64,000 nucleotides of DNA from NCBI GenBank assembly GCA_025084515.1, contig JAJAGP010000014.1, positions 1,182,551 to 1,246,550 on the forward strand, written 5' to 3'. Position 1 is the stretch's first letter; every line of letters begins with the position of its first letter. Made by a program: the position numbers and the translations under genes. The DNA comes from Ancistrus triradiatus (taxonomy: Eukaryota; Chordata; Actinopteri; Siluriformes; Loricariidae). This document shows positions 1 to 11,965 of this stretch, piece after piece. Under the pieces are notes generated by a model. It was not told the DNA's origin, searched no databases, and was given only the letters and a program-made list of their open reading frames with translations.

Positions 1-602
<602 letters not shown>

Positions 603-604
603 AC
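603..604 (-). other. foxf1: foxf1 exon 1 splice donor (GT)
   Basis: On the minus strand the sequence reads CAAG|GTAAAC, a good donor consensus. It splits the glycine codon of the LQG motif after its first base (phase 1), where vertebrate FoxF1 genes carry their single coding intron. Confidence 0.85.
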
Positions 605-1586
605 CTTGAAGGTCAGTCGTGCTGTGGCCGTTCTGGTGCAGATACGACTGGTCCAGGGAGTGCGTGGGTAAGCTGGGCTGTAAGGGGTTTGCCCCTGGGT
701 TGCACGGAGACAACGGCTGCTGTTTAATGTAAGACGCTCCGTTATTTAGAGAAGCCGACGGTGCGGGCGCCCACGCCGAGGTGGTGCTGGAGTAAACGGG
801 ATGGGGCTCCATGACTCCTCCGCCGGACAGCAGTGGCGACGCCGAGTTGTCGTGATGGGGATAGTCGCTCCCTGACGATCCCGTACAGTTTCCCATGTAG
901 GAATGTCCACTGTTGGCTGAGAGATGAGACATGGAGTGTCCGGCCAGGCCCATTCCTTCCATATTACCAGCCAGATGTCCGTTCATCATTCCAATCCCGC
1001 TCTCTAAGGATAAACTATTTGGAGGGCAGGACAGGCCGCCGCCGCTTCCCTGGAAGTTGTACGACTCGGGTAGATGGTTGAACCCGAGGCCGTTCATCAT
1101 GCTGTACATCGAGGGTTTAAGCGCCTGACATTTGCGTCTGAATCCTCTCGGCCTCCGGCGGAAAGAGCCCTCTTCGAACATGAACTCGCTGGCCGGGTCA
1201 ATGGTCCAGTAGTGGCCCTTCCCAGGCCGCCCGAGACCCTTGGGCAACTTGATGAAGCACTCGTTCAGGGACAAGTTGTGGCGCACGGAGTTTTTCCAGC
1301 CCTGGTACGAGCCGCGGAAGAACGGGAAGCGGCTCTGCAGGAACTGGTAGATCTCGCTAAGCGTTAGGCGCTTGGTAGGAGAGCTCTGGATGGCCATCAC
1401 GATCAGCGCGATGTACGAGTATGGCGGCTTTTCTGGACGCCGGATGCCGGCGTTTGTCTTCTTGGCCTTGGTGGTGGAGGAGGCCGTGTCCATGGTCGCC
1501 GTTTGAGCGTGCGCTTTCTCGGGCGCAGACATCGGGCTGCTTTGGGCAGGCGGCTGCACGGAGGGTTGCTGGACTTCGGCCGTCAT
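605..1586 (-). CDS. foxf1: foxf1 exon 1: forkhead box F1 transcription factor (partial, exon 2 outside window)
   Basis: FoxF1 is a nuclear DNA-binding transcription factor of lateral-plate and gut mesenchyme and a known Hedgehog target. The exon encodes 327 full residues plus one base of the next codon. The forkhead domain spans about residues 48-147. It has the [16 protein letters not shown] opening at 54-69, recognition helix [15 protein letters not shown] at 97-111 and HYWTIDP at 125-131, followed by a basic tail [10 protein letters not shown] at 143-152. The start MTAEVQQP and the central [14 protein letters not shown] and [12 protein letters not shown] stretches are FoxF1-type rather than FoxF2. 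The reading frame runs on to 573, but the last nine residues look like intron: the exon should end at CAAG|GTAAAC, after the LQ of LQG, where FoxF1 proteins normally continue into a short second exon of roughly 50 residues. The start at 1586 matches the family start. No frameshift or stop is present, so the exon looks intact. Confidence 0.96.
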
Positions 1587-1983
1587 CTGTTATTCGCGCT
1601 TGGCACGGATTTCTTTGCTTTTCAAACGAGGGGAAGAGAAAAAAATCCACACTGGTTCTTGATGGATCGCTAAAACTTCGGATCAGACTTTAACCAGATG
1701 GTGTCATGACAAGGAAGAAAAAAATCCCGTCAAAATTCCTCCAGCAAAAAAAGCAAGAACACCGTGGAGAATCTGTTGCGCGCAGACACAGCTCCAGTGT
1801 CCCCCACAATGGAAGTCTTGTGCTAACTAGGATAAGTGTCCACAGGTTCAAAAGGAGGGAGCTTCTTACGGCTTCGGTCCCAACTGGTCTCGTCCGTGCT
1901 TAGCAGATCGCCTTTTACTTATCTTTGGCCATCAGCGCTCGCAAGGCTTGAACCATCATGAAGACGTCAGAAGCGCGTAACGA

Positions 1984-2000
1984 CCCGCCCATTACCGCCC
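1984..2000 (-). promoter_or_regulatory. foxf1: Paired GC boxes in foxf1 promoter
   Basis: The plus strand reads CCCGCCCATTACCGCCC, giving two GGGCGG cores 11 bases apart on the foxf1 strand, typical Sp1/KLF sites about 400 bases upstream of the start codon. Confidence 0.55.
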
Positions 2001-2087
2001 ACTTCCAGCCTCGGTGCGCGGAGTGGATTCACTTCAACATCTGGCATCTTAGTAGAGTTTTCGAAAGCGCATTCATATGCATTTCTC

Positions 2088-2095
2088 TATAAATA
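2088..2095 (+). promoter_or_regulatory. TATA box facing away from foxf1
   Basis: Exact TATAAATA on the plus strand, about 500 bases upstream of the foxf1 start codon and just outside the GC-box block. It is oriented for transcription to the right. It could serve a divergent transcript, or be a chance match in AT-rich sequence. Confidence 0.3.
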
Positions 2096-2110
2096 TTAAG
2101 CCTTTACATA

Positions 2111-3176
2111 TATATAAAAAGTTCATATGAACTTCAGGGTGATTTAGTCAAACAGACGATTAGCCTATGCTTTTATTTAGACTTAAAACTTTAACATTTA
2201 GCCCATGATTCCTTCGAGGAAGCTAAGTTAATATTGACTGATGTTAGGAATTGTTACCAGTTCCAACGGCTTAAATTAAAATAGTATGCTTTTATCTTTT
2301 TTCTTTTACTCTGTTGGATTGGATTACACATCACGTGTACTCAGTGCAAGCTTTCAGTAAAGTCTCTCAAGTTCCTCTAATTATTCTCAACGCAGATATT
2401 TTTTTTGTTAAAAATAAATGCATAAAATTAAACTATAACAAACACATTTTGGAGAGTGAAATACTAACGCCGAATGAGAGCACGGCGTTTTCTTTTTAAG
2501 ACAGACAGGAACATGGGCAGGATGTTTATACTGTCAAATGTAAACATTTTCTCTGGCCTTCTTTAAATAAAAAATCAAGCAAAAGCCCCACAAGACTTGC
2601 TAATACCCATTCTGGTGCAATGCGTCCGTTTTACGCGGCTCATAATGACTGTATTTGTTATTTGTCTCTTTAAAAAAATGCCCTTTTGATTGTTTTATAC
2701 GGACTTCACTTTGAGGACTCTGTTTTTAAAGCTGGGACTCAGAGTGCAACCCTAGATCGGGACTTGGTTAGAGAAGCTCGGATGAAGAGAGTGCTACAAC
2801 GGTGAGTCCAAAGCAGGTCAGTTCCACTAAGTGGCCTGAATTTTAATATTATTACTAATTCTAATCAGTTACCAGTAGGTAATCGATTGGAAAATGAAAT
2901 CTAATCCTGTAGGATGCAGAAGGAATTGAAGCAATCTTGCAAACGAATAAATTGGGGTATAATAATAGAGATTGTGAGCCGTCTGCTTTGTAAATCACGA
3001 GGGTAAAGGCTGGCATATTGTGACAAAGGAAAATATAATAATGATCAGAACGATCAGTCGCTGATCAGACAGAGTAAGATCAGAGTTGGATGGCCAATTT
3101 TCGTGCAAGTAAAATGCGCACTCCATTTGTGCATTTTACCCGATGCTTCTTTCCTCCGATGGATTTCCTTTAAATG

Positions 3177-3180
<4 letters not shown>
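2111..3180. other. Upstream intergenic DNA, no recognised feature
   Basis: AT-rich unique sequence between the promoter and a TA microsatellite. Short open frames here show no family resemblance. I see no repeat signature. Confidence 0.6.

Positions 3181-3246
<66 letters not shown>
3181..3246. repeat. (AT)n microsatellite
   Basis: 66 bases of uninterrupted AT dinucleotide. Confidence 0.98.
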
Positions 3247-3248
<2 letters not shown>

Positions 3249-3379
3249 TTAAACAATACCAATACGTTGTTCAGTCCATATTCTAGCATGAGGTAATGCC
3301 CCGTGATCTCAATGAGATCATGATGTTTTCAAGCGCAAAAGCGAACCCGAGACATCCGAGTGTGAAACCCAAGTAACGG

Positions 3380-3640
3380 ACTGTATAAGAGAAATTGTTT
3401 TAGCCGGACTTTACGTCCTCCGAGCCGCATTTATCAGCGCACGGACCACCCAGCGTGCCAAACCGAGAGGGAGAGGCAGGGGAGGGGGATGATCGCGGGC
3501 ACCGTCCGTATTCTCCCCCTGCGTTTAATTAACGTTGATGACTTCATTCCACCAGGAAACTAGTTTCTGCTCTCTTATCAGCTTTCCCCGCACCGGCGCC
3601 CTTTTTCACACTGCTCCAAATCCTGGACCACAATTCCACA
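3380..3640. promoter_or_regulatory. Candidate foxf1 enhancer with exact Gli site
   Basis: A GC-rich, complex block about 1.8-2.0 kb upstream of the foxf1 start codon. It contains an exact Gli consensus (GACCACCCA, 3444-3452) and two GATA-type TTATCAGC motifs (from 3431 and near 3576). An AT-rich homeodomain-type stretch (TTTAATTAACG) lies near 3526-3536. FoxF1 is an established Hedgehog/Gli target in gut and lung mesenchyme; that this block is the responsive element is inference. Confidence 0.5.
3444..3452 (-). promoter_or_regulatory. Gli binding site (TGGGTGGTC)
   Basis: The plus strand reads GACCACCCA, the exact reverse complement of the Gli consensus TGGGTGGTC. About half a perfect match is expected by chance in a window this size, so its value rests on position and GC-rich context. 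Confidence 0.5.
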
Positions 3641-3816
3641 TAGTATGTCAGAGTAAGACAAATCCACACTACTAGTTTCCACAGGTGGCTTTATTTTTTG
3701 GCTCTCTATGTATGGTATGCGGTTTGGGACGCGATGCGCTGATGCTGAGGTGTTCCGACATAGAACCTCCCGACAAGTCTATTATTAAAATAATATTAAG
3801 CATTAGCAAAATATAG

Positions 3817-3819
<3 letters not shown>

Positions 3820-3869
<50 letters not shown>
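3820..3869. repeat. (AAT)n microsatellite
   Basis: About 50 bases of trinucleotide repeat. It accounts for the poly-isoleucine reading frame on the minus strand. Confidence 0.98.
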
Positions 3870-3871
<2 letters not shown>

Positions 3872-6800
3872 GAAAGATCTCCCATCCCAGAGCACGTTAC
3901 ACGCGCGCACCCACTTGATCCAGTGCGCATATTTTCCATGACGTTCTCCAGCGAGGTATTTGACAGCACGAAGAGATTCACCGCGTGCTTACGTTCGAGT
4001 CCTGCATACCTAGTCGTTGAGCAACTCACTATCTCACAAGCCACTATAAAACAGAACCTCTTAATAATATCACAGCTTAAACCTTCGATTTTAAATCGTC
4101 CCAGGATTGTTTAAGGGATAAGCCAAGGATTGGAGTTTCTGTCACTGAAGGTGGAAACTGGAAAACACCTCAATCATGGCTTCAATACATTTCAGTGATT
4201 ATTTTATAACAACACCGGACGCTTCATAGCAGCAGTGTTGTAGCAGTTTTCCAGAATAAAAATGGGAATCACAGAAAATAGTGTTGATAATATTAAGATT
4301 AAAATCGAAATGTCTGGGTGTTTTGCGAAGCGATGGTGGAATGGAAAGCAGGACATCATATAAAAATACAAGTACCCAAATACTTGAAATGAAGCTCATT
4401 TTAGTGCTAAATGTCAAGTGAATCAGCCTAACAGCCATATATGATATCCAACCACAGTCCTGCTGCAGATGCCATCTCATTCCAAAGATGCTCCATAAGT
4501 TTGAAACTCGCTGGCATCGCCTGGAAGCGTTTGTTGGCCGTAGAAGTCTTCTAGAGCGCTGCATGATCAGGCTGGAAGTGGTCACACTGACTGTGGATAA
4601 ACTGTAGTCGTAAGAGGATGACATTGGTCAGCAACCATGTTCAGGAATGCCGTGCCATTCAACAGTGGGTATCAGGAGCCCACATGTATGCCAGGGAATC
4701 ATTCTCTACACCATCACACTGCCACCACTGGTCTATGGTGTTTACAGCAAACAGGATGAACCCCTGAACTTGTCCGCATGCTGGCACCACATTCTGATCT
4801 CGGTTCAAAACGGTGGGACAAACTGTAGTATCATTGCAAGGTCAGTCACTTAGCCATTGTGATGTCTGGTCTGTGCCAGTGTGCCGCGGCAAAAGTGCAT
4901 ATAATGAGTTGTAAATCAAATCAAACGAACAAAAAACTGAAATAAATTGTAGATGGAAATATATGAATGCATTTCTCTGAAATAGGCTTTGTAACTTATG
5001 AGTAGTAGATTTTATCCATGATATAATTTATGTGATGGTAAATGTTTAATAATTTAGTCTCTGTAACCAAGAACTGTGAGGAATATTTAATGCAAAGCGA
5101 ACCTGATCTTTTTTAAGTGTGAGCTAATTCAGCACAGGTTGCACCACGGTTTTCCACAAGGTTTAGAGATTTGAAAAATGCAGGAAATGTTGTGACTAAC
5201 TAAAACATTTCTTGTCCTTTCTTTATACCCCATAAGAAAACCTTTTTATTATCATTAATTATGAAGCATATATTTGTCGAAATGAACGAAGATCGGATTC
5301 TTTCCAAGAGGCAACATTTTGCAAGAGAAGGCTAAGGAATAATTAAGGTGTATTTTACCATGTGTACAATTTGTGGAAATCAAGGGAGTCTGCCTCCAAA
5401 TGAAGGGGTTTTGCATAATTTCGGAGGCAAATGAAGGGGAATTTGGGTCTGTTTAAGCTCTCTGTGTTTCATAGCAACTTGCGCTGAACATTTGTGCTCA
5501 CAAACAGTCTAGCTTAGAGATTTCTCTGGGAAATGCTGAAATGCTGAAATGCTGGAGTGTACTTTTATGCCTCTCGAAATAATTCGTCTGTAATTTTTAT
5601 ATGCTAAAATATTAATTCCATAAATATCACGGAAATATAGTGAAATTACAAATGCAGTAAATAAAGCACTTAACTGCAATGAATAAAGCAGGGTGTGTGT
5701 TTTGCTTGCACTGTTCAGTATTATACAGAAATAAAAGAGGCTATGAGACTTATTCTACTGCGTAATGAAACGATTTGAAAACTTATAACAATTTCTATAG
5801 CATGCGTAATCGCTTCTGTCACATATCACATAAGGCCACACTCCATAGCAGATTGCTAAAGTTGTTCTGTTAGTTTTTAAGATGGAAAATGCCTTATAAG
5901 TGGCATCTATGTGTAGGTTGGATCTCTCACTTATTACAGAATCAGGCTCCTGTAAAATGTAGGAAAAGCTACCTGTCTTTACCGTCCACCTGCCCTCACT
6001 TAGTCCGAACAACATCTGCTGACTGAAGCTTACAAGAAATAAACCAAAAAAATGACGACTTAATTTGTGCCTTGGAGATGCACTCCAGTTACAGCAGTGG
6101 TAATCAGGGGTGACACGAAAATACACTGTAGAAACGATTTAAATATGGAGAATGGACTAAACCTCTTCTAAGACATGACTTTCCCCTCTCACCGTGCGCC
6201 CTGAATAAGCACTTCAGCTGCAGTTTGTAGATCAACTAAGAGTTAAACTGAGAATACCGAACAAGAAGTGCATTTGCAGTCAAGTGAAGCGCGAAATTAG
6301 AAGTGAAAAGGTGTCAATTTCTCAAAAATCAGCTCACTTGCTACTTCTTTGATTAAAACAAGGCTGGGATTGTTCCTGAAAACGAAATTGTCATGAAATT
6401 GAAAGATCGTTCGTTGTGCTCAGGAGGCCGCGAGGTTCACCAAAAGGGTGCAATGGAAATGTTTGAAAAGTCCCATGACAGACTGATCAGTCAAATGAAT
6501 GTCTCGTTGCAGGGCCACAAGTTCATTGCTGTTTCACTTGGTGGCCTGGAGACCCATCGCTGCAATCTGCAAAATGGGCCCAAAGGTAAGATCCAGTATG
6601 AACTGTTTCAAAGATGAAATCAAATAGTGGACAACAGCCTCTTAAAATAATGAACATGTGATTGTAGCCTCCAAGTTTTGCAAATAAGTGGCTGGGTTAA
6701 TTTGCACATTTACTCTACAGTGTGTTGAGCCTGTAGAGTCTTTTAAAGCTTTTTTTAAGGCCAGGTATAATATTGTCTGTAGACATATTGACATATTGAA

Positions 6801-6989
6801 CATATTGTGGATTTTCAGAATCTGGATAGGCAAAGGTGAATTTGTAAATCTTTCAGTTGTATTTTCAGACTGTGTTTTTACGCACCGCGACAATTTATTA
6901 TTAATGGAAGCAATTTGCCTCTCAGGAGCGCGAAATAACGCGAACCCAACTCTTCAGCTACGATTAATGGGTTTTATGCTTCATTTGAT
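3870..6989. other. Intergenic DNA, no gene supported
   Basis: Mixed sequence. A minus-strand open frame of 141 codons at 4199-4624 has no recognised domain and may be decayed transposon sequence (4140-4860 has a different texture from its flanks). The remainder is AT-rich and unremarkable. Confidence 0.5.
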
Positions 6990-7330
6990 AGTCCATCACT
7001 GCATGGTCGTTGAGGTTAAATCAGTGTGGAGCTCCAGTGGATGCCCACAGCTCCTCACTTTCACTCGCGTGGTAGGTGGCCGTGTATATTTTCCTTTAAG
7101 CGCTGTTTATGTGAATGAAAAAAGGGTGGAATTGCGCGCGGCGCGCTGATTGCGCTCATTGGGCGGCTCGGCTGATCTGAAGCGCCCCACCCATCTGCAA
7201 TCAACAGCTCGCCAATCACACCCGATGGCTTTTTAATTGAACTTGGCGAGAGCTTGGCCATTGAACTTCAAGAGCTGTTTGGCGCGGGAACTCTAATGGA
7301 CAAACTGGTGATTTCTGAGCTGCGTCCCAT
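6990..7330. promoter_or_regulatory. CpG-dense block with CCAAT, GC and E2F boxes
   Basis: The GC and CpG content rises sharply over AT-rich flanks. Motifs in order: inverted CCAAT fused to a GC box (ATTGGGCGG, 7158-7166), direct CCAAT (7212-7216) and an E2F-type TTTGGCGCGGGAA (7278-7290). The cluster resembles a promoter about 5.5 kb upstream of foxf1, without an obvious coding exon beside it. It could drive a non-coding transcript or act as an enhancer. Confidence 0.45.
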
Positions 7331-7399
7331 TTGGAGCATCAATTTGTCACAGTGACGGTGCACGCTTGTACTGAAATGCTCCTTACATCTGCAATCTCA

Positions 7400-7488
7400 T
7401 ATAATATAGTATAGTATAGTATAGTATAGCATAATATAATATAATATAATATAATATAATATAATATAATATAATATAATATAATAAT
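7400..7488. repeat. (ATATA/ATAGT)n pentanucleotide repeat
   Basis: Tandem five-base units, first TATAG-type then TATAA-type, showing a unit switch within one array. Confidence 0.95.
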
Positions 7489-7877
7489 TTAAACAGTTCC
7501 GAAATGGTTCTAAAAATTAAAGTTTTCTGAGAGACATAAGGGATCGTTATTGTTTGTAACGGATTCTATATCCAGTGGTTTCTGTTATTGTTCTCTACAC
7601 TGGACCCTTTCATGGTGACCCCAAAGGGATAAACCAGATAGTCAATGAGGATGTTGGAGCCTGTTTTTCTATAAGTGTACAGTAGATTAGATATTAAAGA
7701 CATAACATAGACAGGTTATACAAATGCATATAAAGTGATTTGTAAAGTCCGATTAAATTACTTGCTTTATCGATTTCAGTGATAAAGCAAAATATGAGAA
7801 GTGTGTGCATATTTTAATGAACCCTTAATAATCAGTTTAGACCCCAAAACTCTAGTGGATCATTAGAATTTGAATAA

Positions 7878-7909
<32 letters not shown>

Positions 7910-9559
7910 GAAACGATTAGATTAGCAGTTAGAACAACAACTTTAGTATAGGAAGGCTGATAAACCGAGAAGCTTAAATTGTTTATTAAGATAAAATCCA
8001 TTTCCTTAAACACGTCACTGTATTAATCATAAGACTATTGGCTATTGATTCCAGGCGCAGTCATCTAGTTCAGTAGATGATATCACGTATAGAAGAGCAA
8101 TCACTTGTTGATATTTAGTCCTTTTTTTCCTTCTCCACGAGTTCATTCGTGTTAGGTTTTGGATCTTAACCAGAACGCACTACGTAAAAATAGTTTTAAG
8201 AGTGCAGGAGTCTTCGGGGTGGTCTTAAGTGGGTGACATGGCCATTGATCATGTGGATGTTGCGCTAAAACATACACGCAGACTGAAGTGCAGAGATGAC
8301 CCCTTGTCCCTCTGACTCCCAAAAAGCTCATCTCAAAGCCAAGGATTTTTTGGAAACATTTTTCTATATCTGATGGGATCCAAAGCACTGTAAATCCACG
8401 TACCAAAGTATGCTGGGCTACATTTAGTTGCAAAATTAATTGCTTGAATTCTAAACAGATGCTTGATGTTATTATTTTAAAACGTCATAAAATCCAATTA
8501 TTTGTGAGGAGTGAAAATCAAGGTCTTAGTAATCCACTGAGTCAATCAATGCAAACTAGAAAATGTAAAGTTTAATTTAATAGACATTTGAAGCTGTCAA
8601 GCATCAGACATTCTCCAAAAGCATATTGTACGTGTAATAATTAAAACAGATCAATTTAAATACGCCCATTTGACAGAAATCCCGTTTCCCCAAGCACTCC
8701 TAAGACTGTTTTTGCTTTAATGAAAAACTAAATTTAATGTGTGTTCTCTCTCTCTCTCTCTATGAACCCTTTCCACCTTTTGGATAATAGATTATTCTGA
8801 CACATTTAGTCTTCTTCTAAAAGACGTTTGTGATGTTCATAGGTAAAGTGGAAATCAAAACGAAAGTCGCTTATATATTTATCTATTCCTAAATATAATT
8901 ATGACAGCCCTATTAATTCAGAGACACTCCGTTCCTGAATATTAAAGAAGTTAAATAAATAAAACGTGGTGAGGAGCTGACAGTTCGGAAACTATTATTA
9001 ATAAACAGCGGTTGAGTGATGGAGGGTTTGAGGGGCGAGAAAAAAAAACTGATTTCAGGCACGACAACTGAAGTTTAAAAAAATATTTACTTAAATGAAA
9101 AGACTTAACTCACAAATCTCCAGCATGAACGATAATGCTGTCAAACCTGCCTGGTATTGAAATCTAAAGCGCCTGAGAAATGATTGAACAATAATTTAGT
9201 GAATTTGCTTTTTTTAAAAATAAGGTTTATGGCAGTTTAAATCAAAAGAGTGGATTCATGCCACTGAAAGTCTGATTACAAAAACTTGCTACTAAATTAT
9301 AGTACTCATAAAAATGTATGTATGATGAAAAATGTGTCTTGAATATCAGCCTGTGTGAATCACTCTAGTAGGCCCTAATTTTTTTTGTTTTTTGGTAAAC
9401 AGGAATTAATTGGTCACAATTTTCCCTGGGTAAAATGCTTGTAAATATGCTCGTCTCAGCCATATAACTTCTAAAACTGTTGATATCAAGTAATAACTCA
9501 GCTTGTAGATATAACATAGATGAAGATGTTTTCATGTATTCACCGACCTATATGCACAC
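7489..9559. other. Intergenic DNA, AT-rich
   Basis: No gene seen. It includes a short (TA)n tract at 7885-7909, a (CT)n tract at about 8744-8761 and a one-mismatch Gli motif at 8216-8224. The rest is AT-rich unique sequence. Confidence 0.6.
8216..8224 (+). promoter_or_regulatory. Gli-like site, one mismatch
   Basis: GGGGTGGTC differs from TGGGTGGTC only at the first base. Several such matches are expected by chance, so this is weak. Confidence 0.2.
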
Positions 9560-9960
9560 ATTCATCCGGGCATCTGCTCCCTTGTGAGACTATTGATGAT
9601 AGGAGCTATTGATAATGGGGAATCTACAGTCCTGTGGCCGGCTGCAAAAGACCCTCTGTAGTTTGTGCTTTTTGTTGCCTGTACAATAAAACACAGGCTT
9701 TCCCATGGCAGCTTGTTAGCCATCAAGACAGAAACACCACAGGCGCATATCTAATGTGACCCACAACACTCAAAAGGGGCAAGTGGGAATGATGGCTAAA
9801 GAGATGGAAAGAGAGAAGCCCACGCACTTCTGTGGTGCAGGTTAGACCAATTTGGGTCAGGCTGATTTGAATCAGATGAGAGAAGGATCCAGCTCTCCAT
9901 GCGTTCTGTATTTGTGTAATCCAGTGGCTTGTCCCCACACACTCTCTCTCTGAAGGAGGA
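9560..9960. promoter_or_regulatory. Candidate conserved non-coding block
   Basis: Complex, repeat-free, higher-GC sequence between AT-rich flanks, with ATTGATAATGG and CCATGGCAGCTTG-type stretches. Open frames here have no family resemblance. Called by texture only. Confidence 0.25.
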
Positions 9961-11176
9961 TTTTCCTGCGGGGGAGGCGATTCGGAAAAAGCAATTAACA
10001 ATTTCCAAACAGTTAACAACAATAGAAGATGTCATGTTGCAGTGCCTGTTTTCAGTCCCCAAAGGTTCTTCCTCTGCTGCTTTGCCTGACTATTTTTACA
10101 CCAGACTGATGCGGTATCTGTAGAACAAATCAAGACTGAACCTGACAGAGGGCACAGGGTGGTAAGTGTGTGAAGAGTTGGGTACCATCATTGTTTTTTC
10201 GATCAGACTTGACAGAACGCCACTTATCATGGTCTATCATTCCACTGTTCCTTCTTTATTTCATGACAAAGTATAACATGGTAGATGGATAATAGTATTT
10301 CATATCAATTACATTTTATTTCTCTTTTGTTTCATTTTGGGGTTGGGGGGCGATGATTCCAAGGGCCTGTGACTTTAGGGGCCCTAAAAATGTATTAGAA
10401 CATTGCAAAAAAATAGGGGTCCAGTGTAATATCTTTTCATGGTGCCTGAAATTGGAAACACCCCTGTTCCTAGTACTAAACCTAAATCCACTTCCTAATC
10501 GCTCTAACTTATAGACATGTGGTCGTTGGAGATCAGAAATCAAGGCACTTCTCGAAGGGGTAACGTAAGCCGTCCTGACAGCGGAAGGCCAGGGTGGGAA
10601 AAGGGTCTGGGAGCATTTCCTGCCATGAGGGGGTCCCAGTGATGCATCAGATCAAGCTGGCATCATGTAACACGGAGTGCGCCAAGACACGGCACTCAAC
10701 TTTCAGAGAGAGAAAGGGATGGCACAGCAGCAAATTAGAAGCGTTTTTCTAAATTAAAGGGAAAAGCCTGGGTCTTCAAATTTCAGGGCACATCATGGAT
10801 AAATGTAGCAAATTTAACAAGGACCAAAAAAAGAACAGGCTGAGAACGGGTTTTTTTCGCCACGGACTTGAATTGTTAGTGTACACAACAAGGACGTACA
10901 TGAAACATCCATGATCTTTATGGCGTGTCTGTATATCGTGTGTTGATGCTCTTACCCGTTGACGTTTCTAATTATGCACATTGTCTGGCTGTCCGACGAT
11001 CCTGTGACGAGAAAGTACTTTATACATGTACAGTGAAAAAAACATGATGTGGTGGAGATTTGGATTCAACCAGTGGAATGAATCACGCGGTCAGAGGCCA
11101 AGACAAGACAGTTTGTGAGTGTTTGTCTGTCTGGGTCTCCTGTGCGTGCATGAGATCACGGGAGCACACACACACA

Positions 11177-11211
<35 letters not shown>

Positions 11212-11544
11212 ATACGTACATGTGTGTCTGCAGACGTGTCGGACGTCTGAGCTCTGTGCGTTTTGCGTAAATGTCACACGGAGCACACAGGGAATCTTAG
11301 CCTGAACCCGTCAAAAGGGCTTTTTATTTCCACCTGCTCCAGGCCTCTTTCCGTTGGCCTGCTCTATAACAATGGTGCTGGAAAAGCTGCGAGAGTGCAC
11401 TGTGACAGGGCCAGGATTGATGCTGGATTTTGTTTGGCCCCTCTTCAGATCTGCTCTACTCGGGAAGCGCCTCCCTCCCCTTTCCGCCACTACCACTGCT
11501 TCTAAAACACGGCTTGGTCCCGGGCAATGTGCTGATCATAATTG
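9961..11544. other. Intergenic DNA with interrupted CA repeat
   Basis: No gene recognised. CA tracts at 11166-11177 and 11185-11209 are separated by a short CT run. Open frames around them are low-complexity or random. Confidence 0.6.
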
Positions 11545-11965
11545 ATATTTCTGACATGGGGGAAAGTGCCAGCGCCAGTTAGCGCTTAGGTACATCGTTC
11601 CCCACGCCCTTTGTTTATGGTCCTGTATCAGGCCCACTGCTTAACTAACTCTCATTATTTCCACTCTCTTGGTAGGTTGGAGCTCTGCAAGCATTCCGAA
11701 GCTAATCTCAGGTGTCAGAGTGAGGACTGGTCTTGAGGTACCACGTCAAATTACAGCATCGGGCCACACTTTTGGCCACTGACCCTTGATCAGAGCATGT
11801 GTTTATAGCTTGTGATTGATTGGACAAGTAGTGATGAGTCATGTCCCCAAGTGTGTTTATATTACAGAGTCACGCAAGGAAGGAAATGAGCTATGACCTG
11901 CTAAAAGCAAGTGGGCGAGCAAAGAGTGAGGCTATTAGGCCTACCAATTAATGTTTACATGTGTA
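11545..11965. promoter_or_regulatory. Candidate enhancer-like block
   Basis: A complex block holding several developmental transcription-factor motifs: TGATTGATTGG (PBX/HOX type, near 11813-11823), TGAGTCA (AP-1, near 11835), TGTTTAT, and a perfect forkhead TGTTTAC at 11952-11958. Motif density is suggestive; function is inferred. Confidence 0.3.

Larger units (their letters stand above)
1587..2110 (-). promoter_or_regulatory. foxf1: foxf1 5' flank and proximal promoter
   Basis: GC-richer sequence directly upstream of the start codon. No TATA box on the minus strand lies within about 500 bases. Two tandem GC boxes (GGGCGG on the minus strand, 1984-2000), a CRE-like TGACGTC (1963-1969) and a GATA-type AGATAA (about 1919-1924) are present. 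This suggests a TATA-less, Sp1-type promoter. The transcription start is not determinable from sequence alone. Confidence 0.6.

Noticed and set aside
4199..4624. 141-codon minus-strand frame
   Set aside because: No recognised domain, no supporting neighbours. Possibly decayed transposon, but I could not identify transposase motifs with confidence.
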